Shown: positions 26,769 through 36,520, numbered from the stretch's first letter. The stretch: 64,000 nucleotides of DNA from Rhodospirillales bacterium (GCA_017640505.1 JAEPQO010000003.1:310001-374000), one strand, 5' to 3'. Notes: generated from the letters alone by a model not told the origin. Translations and numbers: made by a program.

Positions 26769-29700
26769 CTATTTGCCTGCCAAGAGGCTCGCGTTGCCGC
26801 CGGCCGCCGTGGTGTCGACGCAGAGATGCCGCTCCAGCAGCACATGCGCCGGGTCGGGCCGGCCGGTGATCAGCGGCACGATGGGGCCGTCCAGTCCGGC
26901 AAGCGCCTCGGCGTATGTGCGCGCCGTGTCTGCGTCGCCCCACCAGATGACGCCGCCGAATGCGGGGAGCCCGGCGAGGCTTTCCGGCGCCAGCCTGCCG
27001 CCAACGATGACGGCGCGGCCGCCCAGCGCCTCGACCGCGTGCGCCTGCTGGATGGCGGCGGCACTGCCCGGTCCCAGGCACAGCACCGGCGGGCGCGGCA
27101 GGGTCGAGAGCCGGTTCAGTTCGCCGGTCGGGCCCGGCATAAGCTGCGACGTCCGTGTCGCCCCGCTTGCCGTGCGTTTGACGAGCGACGCCGAGACGGC
27201 TGCCGCGTCGGCATCGTCTTCAAAGGCGTCGTCGACGATGTGGGCCGGACGGCGGGTGAAACGGTGCAGGTAGTGCGGGCCGCCCGCCTTGGGGCCGGTG
27301 CCGGAAAGGCCTTCGCCGCCGAACGGCTGCGAGCCGACCACGGCACCGATCTGGTTGCGGTTGGCATAGATGTTCCCGGCATGAATGGCATCGGCGATTC
27401 TTTGCACCCGATCGTCGATCCGGGTGTGCAGGCCGAACGTCAGGCCGTAACCGGTCGCGTTCACGGCGTCAGTCACCTTGTCCATGTCACGCGCCTTGAA
27501 CGTCGCCATGTGCAGCACCGGCCCGAACACCTCGCGCTCGAGATCGGCGATGCCGTTCACGGAAATAAGGGTCGGCGGCACGAAGTGCCCTTCCTCGGGC
27601 GCGTCCAGCGTGTGCAGCACGCGGCCGTCCTTCTCGGCGGCGGCAATGTAGGCTTTCATGTCGGTCTGGGCGTCGCTTGTGATCACCGGTCCGACGTCGG
27701 TCGAGAGCCGCCACGGATCGCCTAGTTCGAGTTCGTCCATGGCGCCGATCAGCATGTCGCGGATCAGCGGCGCGATGTCCTCCTGCACGTAAAGGCAGCG
27801 CAGCGCCGAGCAGCGTTGGCCCGCCGACTGGAACGACGACGCGACGATGTCGCGCACCGCCTGTTCCGGCAGTGCCGTGCTGTCGACGATCATGGCGTTC
27901 AGGCCGCCGGTTTCCGCGATCAGCGGCGTGCCCGGCTCGAGGTTCTCGGCCATGGCGCGCTGAATGTGGCGTGCGGTCGCGGTGGAGCCGGTGAAGGCGA
28001 CGCCGCCCACGCGCGGATCCGACGTCAGCGCGTGACCGACGGTGCGGCCAAGGCCCGGCAGCAGTTGCAGGCATTCGCGCGGCACACCCGCCTCGTGCAT
28101 CAGGCGGACGCCCCAGGCCGCAATGGCGGGAGTCGTCTCGGCGGGTTTGGCGAGCACGCCGTTCCCGGCCGCGAGCGCCGCCGAAATCTGCCCGGTGAAG
28201 ATCGCCAGCGGGAAGTTCCACGGGCTGATGCAGGTGAACACGCCGCGCGCATCTTCCTCCAGGCCCTTGGCGTTGGCGGCGTAGTAATGCAGGAAGTCGA
28301 CGGCTTCGCGCAGTTCGCCGACGGCATCGGGCAGTACCTTGCCCGCCTCGGTCGCCAGCAGCGCGAAAAGGGAACCGAAGTTTTCCTCGTAAAGTTCGGC
28401 GACACGGTTGAGCACGCGGGCGCGCTCGTCGGCCGGAACGTCCCAGGCCCTGGCGGCGGAAAGCGCGGTTTCGATGTCGCGTGCCGAGGCGTGCACGACC
28501 TCGCCGATGACCGCGCCCGTGGCTGGGTTATGGGCGGGCTCGGGCTTTTCGCCTTCGACGTCGCCGGCAATGATCGGTTCGACTTTCCAGGGCGCCGGCG
28601 CCGTGCGCGCCTGATCGATCTCGCTCAGCGTGACCACGTCGGAAAGATCGAAGCCTTTCGAATTCGGACGTTCGGGCTGGAAGAGCGCCGGCCCGGCCTG
28701 CAGCGTTGGCTCGCCCGGCTTCGGCGGCTGGGCCAAAGCCTCGAACGGGCAGGCGGCGACGGTTTCCGGCGGCACATTCTCGTCGACGATCTGGTTGACG
28801 AACGACGAGTTGGCACCGTTTTCGAGCAGGCGCCGCACTAGGTAGGCGAGCAGATCGCGGTGCGCGCCGACGGGCGCATAAATGCGGCAGCGCGTACCTT
28901 CGTTCTTGTGGACGATGTCATGCAGCACCTCGCCCATGCCGTGCAGGCGCTGGAACTCGTACTTGCCCTTGTCGATGCCGTCCGCCATTTCCAGGATCGC
29001 GGCGACGGTGTGCGCGTTGTGCGTCGCGAACTGCGGATAGATACGGTCGGTGCAGGAAAGAAGTTTGCGCGCGTTGGCGATGTAGCTGACGTCGCTTGCC
29101 GCCTTGCGGGTAAAGACCGGGAAGTCCTCCAGTCCCTCGACCTGCGCAAGCTTGACCTCGGTGTCCCAGTACGCGCCCTTGACGAGGCGCACCATGATAC
29201 GCCGGTCGTGGCGTTCGGCCATTTCATAAAGGCCGTCGATGACGTCGCCCGCGCGCCGGCCGTACGCCTGTACGACGATGCCGAAACCGTCCCAGTCTTT
29301 CAGTGCCGGATCGGCCAGCACCTCTTCGATGATCTCGAGCGAGATGGCGAGGCGGTCGGCTTCCTCGGCGTCGATATTGAGGCCCATGCCCGCGTCGGCG
29401 GCCTGTTTGGCGAGTTCCTTCAGGGTCGGCACTAGTTCGGCCATGACGCGCTCGGTCTTGGCGACCTCGTAGCGGGGGTGCAGCGCCGACAGCTTGACCG
29501 AGATCCCCGGGTTGGAGGCGATCTCGTCGGCATGGCAGGCCGCCGCGATGGCCTTGATGGCGGCGGCGTAAGATTGCTTGTAGCGTTTCGCGTCGGCGGC
29601 GGTCATCGCCGCTTCGCCGAGCATGTCGTAGGAATAGGTGAAGCCCTGTTCTTCCTTGCCGCGTGCGCGCTTCATCGCATTTTCGATGGTTTCACCCAGC

Positions 29701-30203
29701 ACGAACTGGCGGCCCATCTCGCGCATGGCGCCGCCGACGGCGGTGCGGATCACCGGCTCGCCCAGACGGCGCACCATGGAGCGCAGCGTGCCCGCGACGT
29801 TGGGGTCGGAATCTTCGAGCACCTTGCCGGTCAGCAGCAGACCCCAGGTCGACGCGTTGACCAACGGCGAGGTTGAATGACCGATGTGCTTGCTCCAGTC
29901 CGACGGCGCGATCTTGTCCTCGATCAGCGCGTCGATGGTCGCCGCGTCCGGCACGCGAAGCAGCGCCTCGGCGAGGCACATCAGGGCCACGCCCTCGTCG
30001 GTCGACAGCCCGTATTCGGCAAGAAACACATCCATCAGGCCGGGGCGTGCATCGTTGCGGATGCTCTTCACCAGCGTCGCCGCACGGGCGACGATCTGCG
30101 CACGGGCGGTGTCGTCCAGCGCCGCCATTTGCTCAAGTGCGGTAACAAGCTCGGCCTCGTTCCGGTGCTTGTTGCGGTCCCATTTCGGATCGATATCGAT
30201 CAT
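26769..30203 (-). CDS. putA: Bifunctional proline dehydrogenase / L-glutamate-gamma-semialdehyde dehydrogenase
   Basis: A 1144-residue PutA that oxidises proline to glutamate. The FAD-dependent PRODH barrel (about residues 80-480) contains FTYSYDMLGEAAMT, and LHPRYEVAKTERV and MVRLVKGAYWDTEVK follow. The NAD-dependent aldehyde dehydrogenase (about 540-1010) contains GVAFTGSTATARHIQ and IAETGGLNAMIV, with the catalytic Cys at 798 in SAGQRCSALR. The protein starts directly with MIDIDPKWDR and has no N-terminal ribbon-helix-helix DNA-binding domain, so it should not repress itself. Control probably falls to the divergent Lrp-type gene. Confidence 0.97.
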   Translation of the reverse strand: MIDIDPKWDRNKHRNEAELVTALEQMAALDDTARAQIVARAATLVKSIRNDARPGLMDVFLAEYGLSTDEGVALMCLAEALLRVPDAATIDALIEDKIAPSDWSKHIGHSTSPLVNASTWGLLLTGKVLEDSDPNVAGTLRSMVRRLGEPVIRTAVGGAMREMGRQFVLGETIENAMKRARGKEEQGFTYSYDMLGEAAMTAADAKRYKQSYAAAIKAIAAACHADEIASNPGISVKLSALHPRYEVAKTERVMAELVPTLKELAKQAADAGMGLNIDAEEADRLAISLEIIEEVLADPALKDWDGFGIVVQAYGRRAGDVIDGLYEMAERHDRRIMVRLVKGAYWDTEVKLAQVEGLEDFPVFTRKAASDVSYIANARKLLSCTDRIYPQFATHNAHTVAAILEMADGIDKGKYEFQRLHGMGEVLHDIVHKNEGTRCRIYAPVGAHRDLLAYLVRRLLENGANSSFVNQIVDENVPPETVAACPFEALAQPPKPGEPTLQAGPALFQPERPNSKGFDLSDVVTLSEIDQARTAPAPWKVEPIIAGDVEGEKPEPAHNPATGAVIGEVVHASARDIETALSAARAWDVPADERARVLNRVAELYEENFGSLFALLATEAGKVLPDAVGELREAVDFLHYYAANAKGLEEDARGVFTCISPWNFPLAIFTGQISAALAAGNGVLAKPAETTPAIAAWGVRLMHEAGVPRECLQLLPGLGRTVGHALTSDPRVGGVAFTGSTATARHIQRAMAENLEPGTPLIAETGGLNAMIVDSTALPEQAVRDIVASSFQSAGQRCSALRCLYVQEDIAPLIRDMLIGAMDELELGDPWRLSTDVGPVITSDAQTDMKAYIAAAEKDGRVLHTLDAPEEGHFVPPTLISVNGIADLEREVFGPVLHMATFKARDMDKVTDAVNATGYGLTFGLHTRIDDRVQRIADAIHAGNIYANRNQIGAVVGSQPFGGEGLSGTGPKAGGPHYLHRFTRRPAHIVDDAFEDDADAAAVSASLVKRTASGATRTSQLMPGPTGELNRLSTLPRPPVLCLGPGSAAAIQQAHAVEALGGRAVIVGGRLAPESLAGLPAFGGVIWWGDADTARTYAEALAGLDGPIVPLITGRPDPAHVLLERHLCVDTTAAGGNASLLAGK

Positions 30204-30323
30204 GACTGCCTTTCCCTCGAAATTGTTAAGGCCAGCATATGCGAAATAATCTGTTCTTTTCGTCTGAATATGCCAGACTTAAAGGAAATTCGTCTTATTT
30301 TGAGACTAAAGATAGGAATTTAG
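30204..30323. promoter_or_regulatory. Divergent putA / Lrp regulator control region
   Basis: This 120-base AT-rich spacer must hold both promoters. It contains the dyad GTCTG-aatatgc-CAGAC (30262-30278) and several A/T tracts, as expected for Lrp-type binding. The evidence for a specific operator is weak. Confidence 0.45.
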
Positions 30324-30803
30324 ATGAGTGAGAAAAAAGAAGTCCCGAAGCTCGACCGTATCGACCGGGCGATCCTCAACGAACTGCTCAAGAACGGCCG
30401 CATTTCGATGATCGAGCTCGGCAAGAAGGTCAACCTGTCGAAGACGCCCGTCACCGCCAGGATCAAGCGGCTCGAGGCAGAGGGCGTCATCACCGGTTAC
30501 CGGGCCGAGCTTTCGGCGAGCCGGCTGGAACTGGATCATGTGGTGTTCCTGGAGGTGCGCCTGTCCGATACGCGCGAAAAGGCGCTGACGGAATTCAACA
30601 GGGCCGTGCGCGAGGTGCCCGAGGTCGAGGAATGTCACATGATCGCGGGCGGCTTCGACTACCTGATCAAGGTGCGGACGCGCGACATCGTCGCTTACCG
30701 CCGTGTGCTCGGCGAGACCATCTCGCGCCTGCCGCACGTGGCGTCGACGTCGACGTACGTGTCGATGGAAAGTGTCCGGGACCGTGGCGTCGGCCAGTTC
30801 TGA
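30324..30803 (+). CDS. Lrp/AsnC-family regulator, probable proline-responsive activator of putA
   Basis: A 159-residue feast/famine regulator. The helix-turn-helix is ISMIELGKKVNLSKTPVTAR at about residues 28-47, and the C-terminal RAM ligand-binding domain spans about 70-150. Its divergent position next to putA matches the PutR arrangement known in Agrobacterium and other Alphaproteobacteria, where an Lrp-type protein senses proline and activates putA. The family call is secure; the proline-response role is inferred from context. Confidence 0.92.
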   Translation: MSEKKEVPKLDRIDRAILNELLKNGRISMIELGKKVNLSKTPVTARIKRLEAEGVITGYRAELSASRLELDHVVFLEVRLSDTREKALTEFNRAVREVPEVEECHMIAGGFDYLIKVRTRDIVAYRRVLGETISRLPHVASTSTYVSMESVRDRGVGQF

Positions 30804-30874
30804 TGCGGCGGTTCTGACGCGGCCCGCGTGTTGGGTCTTTACAGGACGCAGGTCCCGGCGCCTAAAATGACGCG

Positions 30875-31675
30875 ATGACCGAACCGATCCTTTCCGATGC
30901 CGATCTGGCGACATACCGCGACAAGGGCTGGATTGTGCCCGACTGGGAACTGCCCGCCGATGTGGTTGCCGAGATGCGTGCCGAGTACGCGCGATTCCTG
31001 GAAGCCAACGCGGGCGTCGCGCCCGACATTATCCTTGCGCCGCATCAGACCAACGGCGGCTCGATGGGCGTGGTGGGCTCGGAAAAGTGGTTCGAGTTTG
31101 CAACCCATCCCGGCCTGATCTCGATCGCCCGGCAGTTGATCGGCGACGACATCATCCTGTGGGGCACGACGATCTTCGGCAAGCCGGCCCACAACGGCAA
31201 GGAAACGCCCTGGCATCAGGACGGTGAGTACTATCCGATCCGCCCGCTCGAGGTGCTGACGATCTGGATTCCGCTCGACGACGTGACCCCGGAAAACGGG
31301 CCGATGAAATTCATCCCGGGCTCGCACAAGCGCCATGAACTGTTCAGCCATTCCTGGGTCGGTGGCGACAACAAAACCATCAACCTGGTCTGCGACAGCG
31401 AGCATTACGACGAACGGACGGCCGAGCCGCTTTTGCTGCGCGCGGGCCAGGTTTCGTTTCACGACGTCTACATGATCCACGGATCTGACGCGAACCATAC
31501 CGATCAGCGGCGCGCCGCCTTCATCGTGCGGCTGATGCCGGCGAGCAGCTTTTACGACCATGCGCTGGGCGCCGAGATCGGCAAACAGCACCCGGCGCAG
31601 GGCTACGGCATCCGCCCGCTCTATCTGGTCAGCGGCGAGGACCGGGCCGGCAACAACTTCAAGATCGGGCACTGA
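30875..31675 (+). CDS. Phytanoyl-CoA dioxygenase (PhyH) family 2-oxoglutarate/Fe(II) oxygenase
   Basis: A 266-residue PhyH-family hydroxylase. The iron triad appears as WHQDGEYYP (His114, Asp116) and MIHGSDANHTDQRRAAF (His202), with the 2-oxoglutarate-binding Arg at about 212-213. Bacterial members hydroxylate amino acids, osmolytes or phosphonates (PhnY-type). It lies 71 bases after the Lrp gene and could be co-transcribed. In this setting, hydroxylation of a proline- or betaine-type compound is possible but unproven. Confidence 0.88.
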   Translation: MTEPILSDADLATYRDKGWIVPDWELPADVVAEMRAEYARFLEANAGVAPDIILAPHQTNGGSMGVVGSEKWFEFATHPGLISIARQLIGDDIILWGTTIFGKPAHNGKETPWHQDGEYYPIRPLEVLTIWIPLDDVTPENGPMKFIPGSHKRHELFSHSWVGGDNKTINLVCDSEHYDERTAEPLLLRAGQVSFHDVYMIHGSDANHTDQRRAAFIVRLMPASSFYDHALGAEIGKQHPAQGYGIRPLYLVSGEDRAGNNFKIGH

Positions 31676-31801
31676 CGACCTGCACTTTCAATACAGATCT
31701 GGGCCTTGAAATATTCGATTGCGCGGAAACGCGAACAGGCATAATGCTTGTGCGTTAGGGCCTCGTTCGAAGCGGCCCTTAACTTACCCATGAGAAAATG
31801 A

Positions 31802-32089
31802 ATGGCTGCTGATTTCAGTGTTGCCGCGCCGCCGCCGGTCATGCCGGCGCACGGCAAAAACGTTGCCGGTGCCATCGTCGCCGCGGTTGCGGTTTCGGTG
31901 TTGGCGTTTTGTTCGTTTGGCCTCGTTCTCGACCTGATGGTCGTGGTCGTGGCGCGGATGGCGGGTCTTCCGGAAAGCATGACGTGGGCGGCGGCCGTGT
32001 TCGGCACGGCCGGTGCGCTGGCGTTCGCCGCGTGGTGCGGCCGGATGGCATGGCTTCAGGAACTGACGCAGGAACAAGACCGCCCCTGA
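31802..32089 (+). CDS. Small two-helix membrane protein, unknown function
   Basis: A 95-residue protein with two strong hydrophobic helices (about residues 21-50 and 58-78) and short polar ends. No family was recognised. It is convergent with the histidine kinase gene. The ribosome-binding site is weak, so the gene call is moderate. Its codon use and base composition match its neighbours. Confidence 0.5.
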   Translation: MAADFSVAAPPPVMPAHGKNVAGAIVAAVAVSVLAFCSFGLVLDLMVVVVARMAGLPESMTWAAAVFGTAGALAFAAWCGRMAWLQELTQEQDRP

Positions 32090-32108
32090 CGGCTGTTCCG
32101 GCGGCGCT

Positions 32109-33941
32109 TCAGCTTTGTCCGCGCGCCGGCGCTGCCGGCGGCGCGCCATCGTTCGCGGCCGAGGCGGGGGTGCTATTCGCCACCGGCAGCTCGATCCAGA
32201 ACGTGCTGCCGTCGCCGGCCTTCGACGAAAATCCGACACGGCCGCCCATCCGTTCCACCAACGCCTTGGTCACGTGCAGCCCGACGCCGGTGCCGTCACG
32301 GGCAAGGGCGGCGCTGTGCTTGACCTGATTGAACATCTGGAAAATCCAGGGCTGTGCGTCTTCGGGGATACCGTGCCCCGTATCGACGACCTTGATGCGG
32401 ATGAAGTCGTCCTGGGCGGGCGCACACCTGACGCGCACGCTGCCGCCTTCCTTGTTGTACTTCACCGCGTTTGACATGAGATTGATCAGCGACTGCTTTA
32501 AACGCCGTTCGTCGGCGAGAATCGCCGGCATTGGATCCGCAGGCAATTCTTCCAGGACGACGTTGTAGTTTTCCGCCAGGGGCGAAATCAGGCCCTGGCA
32601 TTCCGACAGCAGGCCGGTCAGATCCACGGGCCGGATATCGAACTCCACCTTATCGGCCTCGATCCGTGCCAGGTCGAGCAGATCGTTGACCAGCGTCAGC
32701 AAGTGATTGGCTGCGGTCAGTACGCTTTCAATGGAGTCCTGCTGCTTTTCGGTGAGCGGGTTGCGGGTGTCATACTTGAGCATCTCGGTAAAGCCGATGA
32801 CCGCGTTCAGCGGGGTTCTCAACTCGTGGCTCATGCTGGCGAGGAACTCGGATTTCGTCCGGCTCGCTTCCTCTGCCTGCGTCTTGGCATGTTGCAGGCC
32901 TGATTCCGAGCGTTTGCGGTCGGTGATGTCGATGACGGTGCCGCGGACATTGCCCCCGTCTTTCTGGCCGTGCGTGAAACGCTGACCGGCGACCGCCAGC
33001 CATCGCTCGGCACCGTCGGGCAGGGTGATCTTGAAGTCGAGATTGTCTATTTCCCTGGCGTTGTGCTCGGACGATCCGGTGAGAACCGCTCTGAGGTTGG
33101 CCCGGAACTTCCGGTCGGCGCAGGCGATGATCTTTTCGATGGTGCAGTCGTCCGGGCTCGTGAACCCGAACTGATGGCGCAGGGTGTCGGTGGCGATCAG
33201 CCGGCCGCGGGCGGGGATGTATTCCCAGACGGCGATGTTCGCCGTTTCCGTCGCCAGCCGAAGTCGCTCGCCGGATTGCCGGATGTCGCGTTCGCGCTTG
33301 TACGCCAGCAGTACGAACACGACCCCCGTCAGCAGCGACATGAACAGCAGGCCGAGCACCAGCGTGAAGTTCTTGTCGATGGAGGAAAGAAACTGGTGAA
33401 TGCGCTTTCTGTTCAATAGTTGCGCCGAGACGATCAGGCTGTGGACCTCCGGCAACTGGGCCTTGAGCGATTTGCGGACGTGTTCCAGCGGTGCGATATT
33501 GTCGGGCGTCACAGCCCGGATCTGCGCGTCCGAGGTCTTGAGCGTCTGCTTGAGTTGCGAGATCACCTGTTGCGAGCGTTCGTTTTCCAAGATCATCAGC
33601 GCCCTGGCTTCGATGCCGGCGTTCAGGATATCGACACGGCTCCACAGGATATCGAACCGCGTTTTTATTTCACGGATCTTGTTTTCGATCTCGACGGTGT
33701 CCGCGCTGCCATCCATGTGGTGCCGGACCGTGTCGACCTGGTCGATAAGGTGATACATCTCGCGTTCGACCTGGGTAGACACCCAGATCTCATTTTGCGA
33801 GGCGACATCGTCGCGAATGTCGTTGTGCGCGATGACATAGGCAGCAAGAACGGCCACCAGCAGATAGAAAATGAACGCGGTGATGATGAGGGCATAGTGC
33901 CCCCGGCTCGTGAAGACAAAACGAACCGGTTCAGCGAACAT
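32109..33941 (-). CDS. Membrane sensor histidine kinase with PAS domain
   Basis: A 610-residue kinase. Two transmembrane helices (about 18-37 and 192-213) enclose a ~150-residue helical periplasmic sensor. Then come a PAS domain (about 225-345), HisKA with ASMSHELRTPLNAVIGFTEML, and HATPase_c with N box NLMSNAVKYNKEGG, G1 DTGHGIPEDA and G2 GTGVGLHVTKAL. No receiver domain is attached and no response regulator is adjacent. The gene start overlaps the stop of the upstream periplasmic-protein gene by 11 bases, so the two are translationally coupled and may form one sensing unit. Confidence 0.93.
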   Translation of the reverse strand: MFAEPVRFVFTSRGHYALIITAFIFYLLVAVLAAYVIAHNDIRDDVASQNEIWVSTQVEREMYHLIDQVDTVRHHMDGSADTVEIENKIREIKTRFDILWSRVDILNAGIEARALMILENERSQQVISQLKQTLKTSDAQIRAVTPDNIAPLEHVRKSLKAQLPEVHSLIVSAQLLNRKRIHQFLSSIDKNFTLVLGLLFMSLLTGVVFVLLAYKRERDIRQSGERLRLATETANIAVWEYIPARGRLIATDTLRHQFGFTSPDDCTIEKIIACADRKFRANLRAVLTGSSEHNAREIDNLDFKITLPDGAERWLAVAGQRFTHGQKDGGNVRGTVIDITDRKRSESGLQHAKTQAEEASRTKSEFLASMSHELRTPLNAVIGFTEMLKYDTRNPLTEKQQDSIESVLTAANHLLTLVNDLLDLARIEADKVEFDIRPVDLTGLLSECQGLISPLAENYNVVLEELPADPMPAILADERRLKQSLINLMSNAVKYNKEGGSVRVRCAPAQDDFIRIKVVDTGHGIPEDAQPWIFQMFNQVKHSAALARDGTGVGLHVTKALVERMGGRVGFSSKAGDGSTFWIELPVANSTPASAANDGAPPAAPARGQS

Positions 33942-34440
33942 CGATATTCCGCAGTTGCCAGACCATGTAGTGCGTGAACGGCGGCTTCTTGTAGTCCGGA
34001 TAGTCGTCGGTCTGCGGATAGAGAATCCAGACCGGCCCCTTTTCCCTGACCGAGATCGTCTCGCCGTCGATCCGCGTGACCAGGAGCGCCGGCTTGCCTT
34101 TCACGGCACTCATCGGGATTTCAGCCTCATATTCATTGAGCGCAACGACCATGAGCGAGGTGCCCGCGGCGCCGACGGTCTCAAGAAACTTCTGGAACGG
34201 CACGCCTTCGAACTTGTGCGTCCCTTCCATCCAGTTGTTCGGGGAAACGAACGACGTCATGCCGATCTTTTCCAGGTCTTCGAGCGTGAAGTCCCGCTTG
34301 CCGCCGCCGGCGATCTTGCCGCTGACGGTGAGGATGACCCCGTCGTCGGCAATTGCCGGCCGGGTTATGAAGAAAGCCGAAATGATCAATAGGGTGGCCG
34401 CCGCGAACCAGATGAAGTTGCGTGTCATTAACGTCGTCAT
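33931..34440 (-). CDS. Exported sulfite-oxidase-fold (oxidoreductase molybdopterin-binding-like) protein lacking cysteine
   Basis: A 169-residue protein. An uncleaved or cleavable N-terminal hydrophobic segment (about 9-30) is followed by a domain like the molybdopterin-binding domain of sulfite-oxidase/YedY enzymes: FTLEDLEKIG, GVPFQKFLETVGA, ALNEYEAEIPMS, PALLVTRIDG and GPVWILYP. The protein has no cysteine at all, so it cannot supply the molybdenum thiolate ligand. It is coupled to the membrane kinase gene downstream. The ATG at 34440 has GGAGA upstream; the ATG at 34428 is an alternative. A periplasmic ligand-binding role is inferred. Confidence 0.75.
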   Translation of the reverse strand: MTTLMTRNFIWFAAATLLIISAFFITRPAIADDGVILTVSGKIAGGGKRDFTLEDLEKIGMTSFVSPNNWMEGTHKFEGVPFQKFLETVGAAGTSLMVVALNEYEAEIPMSAVKGKPALLVTRIDGETISVREKGPVWILYPQTDDYPDYKKPPFTHYMVWQLRNIDVR

Positions 34441-34603
34441 GGCCTGTGGCGTCTCCAAATTCGAATATCGCGGGGTGGTCCGGGCGTCAAAACAAACGGT
34501 CCAGCCACCCAACCAGAGTTACCCGATTGCAGCGGAATTTCTATACGCAATAGCCGCAATTGCGCTGAAATCGGGTCCTGCGGGCATCCTATTTTGTGCG
34601 GAT

Positions 34604-36280
34604 TCAGCGGTTGCCGAACAGATACGTCACGTTGATACGGCGCGCCTCGTACCTGTCCGCGAAATGCAGCTCGTCGGTCTCGTGAAAGTAGGCGGAATTG
34701 AACAGCACGGCGCGGTTGCATTTGTACGGAACCATAACTGCATTGCCGCCGTTTTCGTCGATGAAACGGTAAATGTCGTCCTTGCTTTCGTTATAGGCGC
34801 GGAAATGCCAGTTGGCCGGCGACGGTACGTCATAGACCTTCAATCCGCCACTGCCGGGACGGAGATTGTAGACATCAGGCGTGATCCAGAAGTTCAGGTT
34901 CAGTTTGGCGAAGTCGGCGTGAACATTGATCCCCTTGCCGAGCGTCGCATCGTACTTGAAGCCCCAGAAGCGCCTGAGCGGATGCGGGCCGAAAAGCGCC
35001 GGCAGCTTCTCCCTGAGTTCGCGGCCGAGCTTCAGGTGCGCGTCACTGATAAACCCCTGGTCGGAAAACGCGCCCAGGTACTTGTTCGCGTACTCCTTGG
35101 TCCAGACCCGGGCTTCCAGGCAATAGGCCTGAAACCACGCCAGCGCCGCCGGGGACAGGAAATCGTCGATGTAAATGATCTCGTTCTCGCTGGCGCGGTA
35201 ACGTTCTTCCTCGGCGCGCCAGTCGATCTCGGGGTTGAGGATGAATTCGGGCATGCCCGCCGAGATATGAAAGTGCCCGGTCTGCAGGAACGGCAGCATC
35301 GCCGCAGCCTCGTCCCGACTCAGGCGCAACGGGGCCTCGGCATCGGGTCCGGCGCCGGCGGCGCGGGCGAGGATACCGTTCCCGGCGTCGACGAACTCGG
35401 CGAGGCCGTCGATGCGGATGCCCCGGTCCGCCAGATAGGCGGCCTGCTCGAGGTCGTGCTTGAGGCGAAACGGCGCCATGCCGCCGCCCGTGAAGCGTGC
35501 CGCGGCGGCGTGGCCGTACTGGCCCGCCAGCAACAGCGTCAGGCTTTTCCGGCTCTCGCCGATGGCCCGGTCCGGGTCGACGTTGCTGGCGATATAAAGA
35601 CCGGTCAGGTTGGCCTGCGCGATGGCGTCGCCGGGGTTGAGGCGCAGCGCCGCTTCGTAGCTGGCAATCGCGTCGTCGGTGTCGCCCATCGCCGCCAGTG
35701 CGCTGGCCAGCCGCGCGTGCGCCTCGGCGTAATCGGGCCGGAGCCGCAGCGCGTCCCGGTAGAACGTCACCGCATCCCCGACGTGACCGAGTTCCTGATG
35801 CGCGGCGCCGTTGTTGCAGTACGCCTCGGCGAAATCGGGCCGGAGCGCGATGGCGATCTCGTAGCGTTCGATGGCCTCAGAGAACCGGCCCGCGTGCTGC
35901 AATGCCAGGCCGAGGTTGTTGTGCGTCTCGGCAAGCGCGGGCTCCAGCACCGTCGCCATGGTGAAGTGCGTCAGCGCCTCGGCGTGCCGCCCCAGCGCCG
36001 TCAGCACGTGGCCCATGTTGCCGTGTGCGTCGGCATAGTCGGGATCGAGCGCGAGGGCGCGGGAAATCAGTTTCTCCGCGCGTTCGTTGTCGCCTTTCTG
36101 GTGATGCACGACGCCCAGCAGGTGCGTCGCCTGCGCATCGACCGGGTTGCGCGCGAGGATGCGCTTATAGGCCGCCGCCGCCGCGTCGAGCCGTCCCGCG
36201 CCGTGGCGCTGCACGGCCTCGGCCAGCGCCTTGTTGCCTTGCGGTTTCGCTTTCCGTGCTGCCTTCGCCATCGCATTCAT
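34604..36280 (-). CDS. TPR-repeat protein with C-terminal 2-oxoglutarate/Fe(II) dioxygenase domain
   Basis: A protein of about 558 residues. The N-terminal half (about 20-240) holds six or more tetratricopeptide repeats (ALALDPDYADAHGNMGHVL, YEIAIALRPDFAEAYCNNGA). The C-terminal part (about 390-558) is a 2OG-Fe(II) oxygenase with HxD in GINVHADFAKLNLNFW, the distal His in NSAYFHETDEL and the 2OG Arg in ARRINVTYLFGNR. The start at 36280 (MNAMAKAARK) is chosen; 36271 is equally possible. Such TPR-dioxygenases modify protein or glycan substrates brought in by the repeats. The substrate is unknown and no operon partner is evident. Confidence 0.82.
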   Translation of the reverse strand: MNAMAKAARKAKPQGNKALAEAVQRHGAGRLDAAAAAYKRILARNPVDAQATHLLGVVHHQKGDNERAEKLISRALALDPDYADAHGNMGHVLTALGRHAEALTHFTMATVLEPALAETHNNLGLALQHAGRFSEAIERYEIAIALRPDFAEAYCNNGAAHQELGHVGDAVTFYRDALRLRPDYAEAHARLASALAAMGDTDDAIASYEAALRLNPGDAIAQANLTGLYIASNVDPDRAIGESRKSLTLLLAGQYGHAAAARFTGGGMAPFRLKHDLEQAAYLADRGIRIDGLAEFVDAGNGILARAAGAGPDAEAPLRLSRDEAAAMLPFLQTGHFHISAGMPEFILNPEIDWRAEEERYRASENEIIYIDDFLSPAALAWFQAYCLEARVWTKEYANKYLGAFSDQGFISDAHLKLGRELREKLPALFGPHPLRRFWGFKYDATLGKGINVHADFAKLNLNFWITPDVYNLRPGSGGLKVYDVPSPANWHFRAYNESKDDIYRFIDENGGNAVMVPYKCNRAVLFNSAYFHETDELHFADRYEARRINVTYLFGNR

Positions 36281-36520
36281 TCCACGAGCCGCGCAGGCGC
36301 GCCAGTCCGGGTTGCCCGGGGGCGCGCACAAGTGCGCAGGTTCGGTTTCAAAAAAGAACGGCCCGGCCGGAACATGGCCGAAACCGGAAACACATCGGCT
36401 ATTTGATACGGTCCGGGGTTTTAATCAAGTGGATAGCGTCGCACGCTCCCATTGATTTAAGCCCGACTTTCCCGCATCGTTTCCGGCAACGATAAAAAAC
36501 GACCAGTGGAGGATCCTTTC

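Noticed and set aside
30204-30323. A PutA N-terminal DNA-binding domain
   Set aside because: The putA gene starts with MIDIDPKWDR and no ribbon-helix-helix sequence precedes it; an Lrp gene is divergent instead.
34076-36406. A 776-codon plus-strand frame opposite the SUOX-fold and TPR-dioxygenase genes
   Set aside because: It spans the opposite strand of two real genes and their spacer and has no recognisable motif or ribosome-binding site.
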